Positions 13,387 to 16,307 of a stretch of DNA of 16,307 bases are shown piece by piece. The position numbers and the translations under genes were made by a program. This stretch comes from an uncultured Clostridia bacterium. GTDB lineage: Bacteria; Bacillota; Clostridia; Christensenellales; Aristaeellaceae. The DNA lies in contig CAMOUF010000199.1 of assembly GCA_946626395.1 (NCBI GenBank), positions 1 through 16,307 of the forward strand. Reading direction: 5' to 3'. Numbering within the stretch: the stretch's first letter is position 1; every line of letters begins with the position of its first letter. Under the pieces are notes generated by a model, which was given only the letters and a program-made list of their open reading frames with translations, was not told the origin of the DNA and made no database searches.

Positions 13387-13414
13387 ATTATACAGGTCTT
13401 GGGATTGATGTCAA
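13387..13414 (-). promoter_or_regulatory. Consensus sigma-A promoter of the lysine transporter operon
   Basis: On the - strand a perfect TTGACA (13414-13409) and a perfect TATAAT (13392-13387) are separated by 16 nt. Transcription would start just at the first riboswitch hairpin. Confidence 0.85.
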
Positions 13415-13477
13415 GGCATCTTTTGTATATAAAGTGTTTTTATGCAGACATACGGATTCCGGAAAAATGCTTTATGA

Positions 13478-13686
13478 CAATAGGCAAAAGGCAATAGGCA
13501 ATAGGAGATAGGAGATAGAGAGTACAGAGTGAAGAGTTCAGAGTTCAGATGTTTTAGCTCTGCCAAGTCTGGATACGTTGTTCGTGTCCGTCTATATTCT
13601 CTGCACTCTGTACTCTGAACTCTGAACTCTGCACACTTTCGTCTATTGCCTATTGCCTAATGCCTATTGCCTAATCACTTAAAGTG
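13478..13686. repeat. Nested heptamer palindrome element D
   Basis: The outer arms are 7-nt units of AGGCAAT type (13478-13517 on the left, complement at 13643-13675 on the right). The inner arms are units of AGAGTTC/AGAGTAC/AGAGTGA type (13519-13546 on the left, complement at about 13600-13632 on the right). About 50 nt of non-palindromic core separates them. CACTTAAAGTG closes the right side and recalls the CTTTAAATCA end of elements A and B. It begins about 36 nt after the ilvE stop and lies between that gene and the promoter of the lysine operon; no separate terminator for ilvE is visible. Confidence 0.85.
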
Positions 13687-13721
13687 TTTTACTCGCAATC
13701 ATGCCTGAAAAAGTTATACAA

Positions 13722-14786
13722 TCATCCCACTTTGCAGGTCCATTCATGGGTATCCGGCGCGATGCCCCACTGGATGGAGGTGAGGGTATCGTACAGCTTT
13801 TGGCTCAGCTTTCCGATGCCGCCGTCCGCCACCTGGAAGGACACGCCGTTGATGCGCAGCTCGCCGATGGGCGAAATGACCGCCGCGGTGCCGCAGCCCC
13901 AGGCTTCCTTGAGGGTGCCGTCCTGCATGGCCTTTTCCAGTTCGTCCACGGACAGCAGACGCTCTTCCACCTTGCAGCCCATTTCCTTCAGCAGCTCGAT
14001 GCAGCTCTTGCGGGTGATGCCGGGCAGGATGGAGCCGGTGAGCTTGGGGGTGACCACGGTGTCGCCAATCAGGAACATGACGTTCATGGCGCCCACTTCT
14101 TCAATGTACTTGCGTTCCACGCCGTCCAGCCACAGCACCTGGGAATATCCCGCCGCAGCGGCCTTGTCCCCTGCGCGCATGGAGGCCGCGTAATTGCCGC
14201 CGCACTTGGTGTAGCCCGTGCCGCCGCGCACCGCGCGCACGTCCTCGGTTTCGATCATGATCTTGACGGGGTTCAGGCCCTCTGCGTAGTACGCGCCCAC
14301 GGGAGAGGCGATGATCAGGAACTTGGCGTTGTGGATGGTGTGTACGCCCAGGGTTTCGTCATTGCCAAACAGGAAGGGGCGCAGGTACAGACTGGTGCCG
14401 GACAGGGAGGGCACCCAGTCCTTTTCCAGGGCCACGAACTTTTTAAGGGCGTCCAGGGTGAAGGCTTCGTCCACCTGGGGCAGGGAAAGGCGCTCGGCGG
14501 AGGCGTTCAGGCGCTTGATGTTTTCCCAGGGGCGGAACAGCTGCACATCGCCGTCCGGGCGGCGGTAGGCCTTCAGGCCCTCGAAGATTTCCGCGCCATA
14601 GTGGAACACCGTGGCAGCAGGATGCAGAGAAAGGTTCCCGAAGGGCTCGATGCGGGCGTCATACCAGCCCTTTTCGCTGTTCCAGTCCATCACGAACATG
14701 TGATCCGTGAAGATTTTGCCAAAGCCCAGCTTGTTCCAATCGGGCTTTGCCTTGGGAGAAGTGGTCAGGTTCATTTTGATTTCCAT
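13722..14786 (-). CDS. ilvE: Branched-chain amino-acid aminotransferase
   Basis: The 354-residue PLP enzyme (fold type IV) transaminates valine, leucine and isoleucine with 2-oxoglutarate. The hallmarks are FHYGAEIFEGLKAYR (61-75), RPFLFGND (136-143), GYTKCGGNYAAS with the Schiff-base lysine K194, YIEEVGAMNVMF (227-238, class-IV glutamate) and TGSILPGITRKS, then GCGTAAVISPIG near the end. Length and motifs put it in the longer, eukaryote-like group rather than the 300-residue E. coli type. AAAGGAAG stands 10 nt before the ATG. The toxin stop lies only 16 nt upstream with no promoter between, so it is probably cotranscribed with the toxin-antitoxin pair. Confidence 0.95.
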   Translation of the reverse strand: MEIKMNLTTSPKAKPDWNKLGFGKIFTDHMFVMDWNSEKGWYDARIEPFGNLSLHPAATVFHYGAEIFEGLKAYRRPDGDVQLFRPWENIKRLNASAERLSLPQVDEAFTLDALKKFVALEKDWVPSLSGTSLYLRPFLFGNDETLGVHTIHNAKFLIIASPVGAYYAEGLNPVKIMIETEDVRAVRGGTGYTKCGGNYAASMRAGDKAAAAGYSQVLWLDGVERKYIEEVGAMNVMFLIGDTVVTPKLTGSILPGITRKSCIELLKEMGCKVEERLLSVDELEKAMQDGTLKEAWGCGTAAVISPIGELRINGVSFQVADGGIGKLSQKLYDTLTSIQWGIAPDTHEWTCKVG

Positions 14787-14802
14787 GGTGGTGCGCTTCC
14801 TT

Positions 14803-15114
14803 TCATAGAATTCCTATATTTCTTCCTTGATACTGGACAGTCACAACATAGACGTTCCTGTTTTTTTCATCGATTTTGAATACAGCGATATAATGATCGA
14901 TCAGAAGCTGCCGGTATCCGTGTCCTGCATACCGCCCTTCCAGCCGTTCCTGATGCGACGAAGGAAATGTTTCCAAGGAGCGGATGGCATCCCAAATTCT
15001 GTCCGTTTGTGCTTTCGGGTTTTGGGGAGCCAGCTTTTCCAGGGCAATATAAGCGTAAATATCTTCTATGTCCCGGTACGCTCTGGGATACAGGAATACT
15101 TCATAGCGATCCAT
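14803..15114 (-). CDS. RelE/ParE-family toxin
   Basis: The 103-residue protein has the RelE/ParE pattern: YEVFLYPRAYRDIEDIYAYIA at the start, a central helix (QTDRIWDAIRSLETFP), then GYRQLLIDHYIAVFKID and a final strand VYVVTVQYQGRN. Members of this family either cleave mRNA on the ribosome or poison gyrase; which applies here cannot be read from the sequence. Its start overlaps the antitoxin end by 14 nt, the usual translational coupling. It is followed after 16 nt by ilvE. Confidence 0.88.
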   Translation of the reverse strand: MDRYEVFLYPRAYRDIEDIYAYIALEKLAPQNPKAQTDRIWDAIRSLETFPSSHQERLEGRYAGHGYRQLLIDHYIAVFKIDEKNRNVYVVTVQYQGRNIGIL

Positions 15115-15370
15115 AGTATTTCCCGTCCAGCGCTTCCTTGGCGGTATGGAGCGCTATGGGAGCGGCTCCTTCTTCCACTTCCTTTTCCGCTTCAAAGATG
15201 GCCTGATCCATCCGGTTGATGCGGGCAAAGCGCTCATACAGTTCGGCGCTCATCACTACCAAATCGCTGTAACCGTTTTTCGTGATAAAAATGGGTTCTT
15301 GGTTCTTGTGGGCCAATTCGGAAATATTGCTTGTGTTCCGCAAATCACGGATGGGCATAATCATGGGCAT
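15101..15370 (-). CDS. Phd/YefM-family antitoxin
   Basis: The 89-residue product begins MPMIMPIRDLRNTSNISELAHKNQEP, then IFITKNGYSDLVVMSAELYE, the standard DNA-binding domain of Phd/YefM antitoxins, followed by an acidic C-terminal segment (about 65-75) that would wrap the toxin. It should neutralise the downstream toxin and repress the operon. Start: ATG at 15370 is 8 nt after AGGAGG; a GTG at 15379 lies within that Shine-Dalgarno. Later Met codons at 15364 and 15358 are possible but less well placed. Confidence 0.88.
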   Translation of the reverse strand: MPMIMPIRDLRNTSNISELAHKNQEPIFITKNGYSDLVVMSAELYERFARINRMDQAIFEAEKEVEEGAAPIALHTAKEALDGKYYGSL

Positions 15371-15399
15371 CACAGTCACCTCCTGTTTCTTGTGACATG

Positions 15400-15428
15400 A
15401 TTATAGCATAATTATGACGCGATGTAAA
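15400..15428 (-). promoter_or_regulatory. Promoter and operator palindrome of the toxin-antitoxin-ilvE unit
   Basis: On the - strand TTTACA (15428-15423) and TATAAT (15405-15400) are separated by 17 nt. Inside the spacer, CATAATTATG (15407-15416) is a perfect palindrome next to the -10 box, a suitable site for antitoxin autorepression. Confidence 0.75.
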
Positions 15429-15469
15429 GTGATTCAGGGACGTAAGCATTTTTTCAGGAGAAAGATGTT

Positions 15470-16307
15470 TTACGCCGTTTCGATGCTGTTGGCCTTTTGC
15501 AGCTTGAGCAGTTCCACCGCGTCCTGGCGCATTTTGTATTTGAGGATCTTCCCGGCGGCGTTGGTGGGGAATTCCTGCACGAACTGGACGTAGCGGGGGG
15601 TCTTGTGGCGGGCCATATGATCCCGCACAAATCCCTTTAATTCGTCGGCGGTCATGGTTTGTCCTTCTTTCAGGATCACCACGGCCATGATTTCTTCGCC
15701 GTAGGATTCATCGGGCACGCCGATGACCTGCACGTCAGAAACCTTCGGATGGGTGTAAATGAATTCCTCGATCTCCTTGGGGTAAATGTTTTCGCCGCCC
15801 CGGATGATCATGTCCTTGAGGCGTCCTGTAATGCGGTAGTTGCCCTCGGGGGTGCGGCAGGCCAGGTCGCCGGTGTGCAGCCAGCCGTCCTTGTCGATGG
15901 CCTCCTGGGTGGCGCGGGGCATTTTGTAATAGCCCTTCATGATGTTGTAGCCCCGGGCCACGAATTCGCCGGTGACGTTGTCCGGCAGTTCCTCGCCCGT
16001 TTCCGGGTCCACGATCTTGCATTCGATTTCCGGCATGGCCCGGCCCACGGTGGAAACGCGCACCTCCAGGGGATCGTCCGTGGAGCTCATGGTGCAGCCG
16101 GGGCTGGCTTCCGTCTGGCCGTACACGATGGTGATTTCCGTCATGTGCATTTTGTCCACCACGTCCCGCATCACGCTGATGGGGCAGGGGGAACCGGCCA
16201 TGATGCCGGTGCGCATGTGGGAAAAGTCCGTTTTCGGGAAGTCCGGGTGCTCCAGCAGGGCGATGAACATGGTGGGCACCCCGTGGAAGGCGGTGATTTT
16301 TTCCTGA
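15470..16307 (-). CDS. AMP-dependent acyl-CoA synthetase, C-terminal part (partial at the window edge)
   Basis: This adenylate-forming enzyme would activate a carboxylic acid with ATP and join it to CoA. The frame is open to the window end (EKITAFHGVPTMF continues past the GTG at 16279), so the N-terminus with the P-loop is missing. The motifs present are YGQTEASPG (core motif A5), GWLHTGDLA, RITGRLKDMIIRGGENIYPKEIEE covering the ribose-binding Asp and the hinge, and PTNAAGKILKYKMR with the catalytic C-terminal lysine. These match medium/long-chain fatty-acyl-CoA synthetases of the FadK/YngI sort, but the acid substrate is not determined. No convincing terminator was seen after its stop; the toxin-antitoxin promoter starts 40 nt beyond. 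Confidence 0.93.
   Translation of the reverse strand, partial: QEKITAFHGVPTMFIALLEHPDFPKTDFSHMRTGIMAGSPCPISVMRDVVDKMHMTEITIVYGQTEASPGCTMSSTDDPLEVRVSTVGRAMPEIECKIVDPETGEELPDNVTGEFVARGYNIMKGYYKMPRATQEAIDKDGWLHTGDLACRTPEGNYRITGRLKDMIIRGGENIYPKEIEEFIYTHPKVSDVQVIGVPDESYGEEIMAVVILKEGQTMTADELKGFVRDHMARHKTPRYVQFVQEFPTNAAGKILKYKMRQDAVELLKLQKANSIETA

Noticed and set aside
13478..13686. CRISPR array
   Set aside because: The repeats are 7-nt units with no unique spacers and are arranged as a palindrome, not as direct repeats of 25-40 nt.
13701..14879. 392-codon + strand open frame opposite ilvE
   Set aside because: It is a shadow of ilvE and crosses into the toxin gene on the opposite strand.

Overview
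The window looks like a chromosome segment of a GC-rich (by eye close to 60% in the genes) anaerobic Firmicute of the Clostridia type, possibly a gut lineage. This is inferred from the gene set: a pgk-tpiA glycolytic pair, an L-box lysine riboswitch, sigma-A-like TTGACA/TATAAT promoters, U-tailed intrinsic terminators, AGGAGG ribosome binding sites, a SpoIID-type protein and a Crh/HPr-like protein. No rRNA or tRNA gene was recognised, and no complete transposase gene, phage gene or CRISPR array is present.

Layout. 1-1282 (+): the end of pgk, an intergenic pair of inverted hairpin elements, tpiA and its terminator. 1340-2890 (+): lysA (diaminopimelate decarboxylase) with its own promoter, followed by a heptamer palindrome (element A) and a terminator. 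2905-4475 (+): an ECF sigma factor overlapping by 4 nt a one-pass membrane protein that is probably its anti-sigma partner. 4496-5470: a shared terminator, half of a heptamer element (C) and a convergent lipoprotein gene (-). 5653-7343 (+): an HPr-like protein lacking the phosphorylatable His, preceded by a LacI/CcpA-type operator, then an MFS permease. 7396-8930 (-): a metallophosphoesterase and a GNAT acetyltransferase. 9017-9172 (-): a relic of a SpoIIE-type PP2C phosphatase. 9311-10300 (-): a SpoIID/LytB lipoprotein. 10388-13414 (-): a three-gene amino-acid ABC transporter operon (binding protein, permease, ATPase) under a lysine riboswitch, with heptamer element B between its last stop codon and its terminator. 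13478-13686: a large nested heptamer palindrome (D). 13722-15428 (-): a Phd/YefM-RelE/ParE toxin-antitoxin pair that reads directly into ilvE. 15470-16307 (-): the C-terminal two-thirds or less of an acyl-CoA synthetase that runs off the window.

How it fits together. The most secure new reading is the leader of the ABC transporter. It carries all the conserved blocks of a lysine aptamer, with an intrinsic terminator just before the ribosome binding site, so the transporter is most likely for lysine although the protein families alone would only say 'polar amino acid'. lysA, which makes lysine, lies 10 kb away, so biosynthesis and uptake are both encoded here.

The most unusual structure is a family of palindromic elements built from 7-nt units (AGGAGTK in A, B and C; AGGCAAT and AGAGTTC in D). 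Each sits directly 3' of a gene. A, B and C lie between the stop codon and the intrinsic terminator. A and B share short terminal inverted repeats and inner borders but have different cores. They look like a non-autonomous repeat family that targets, or is tolerated in, 3' untranslated regions.
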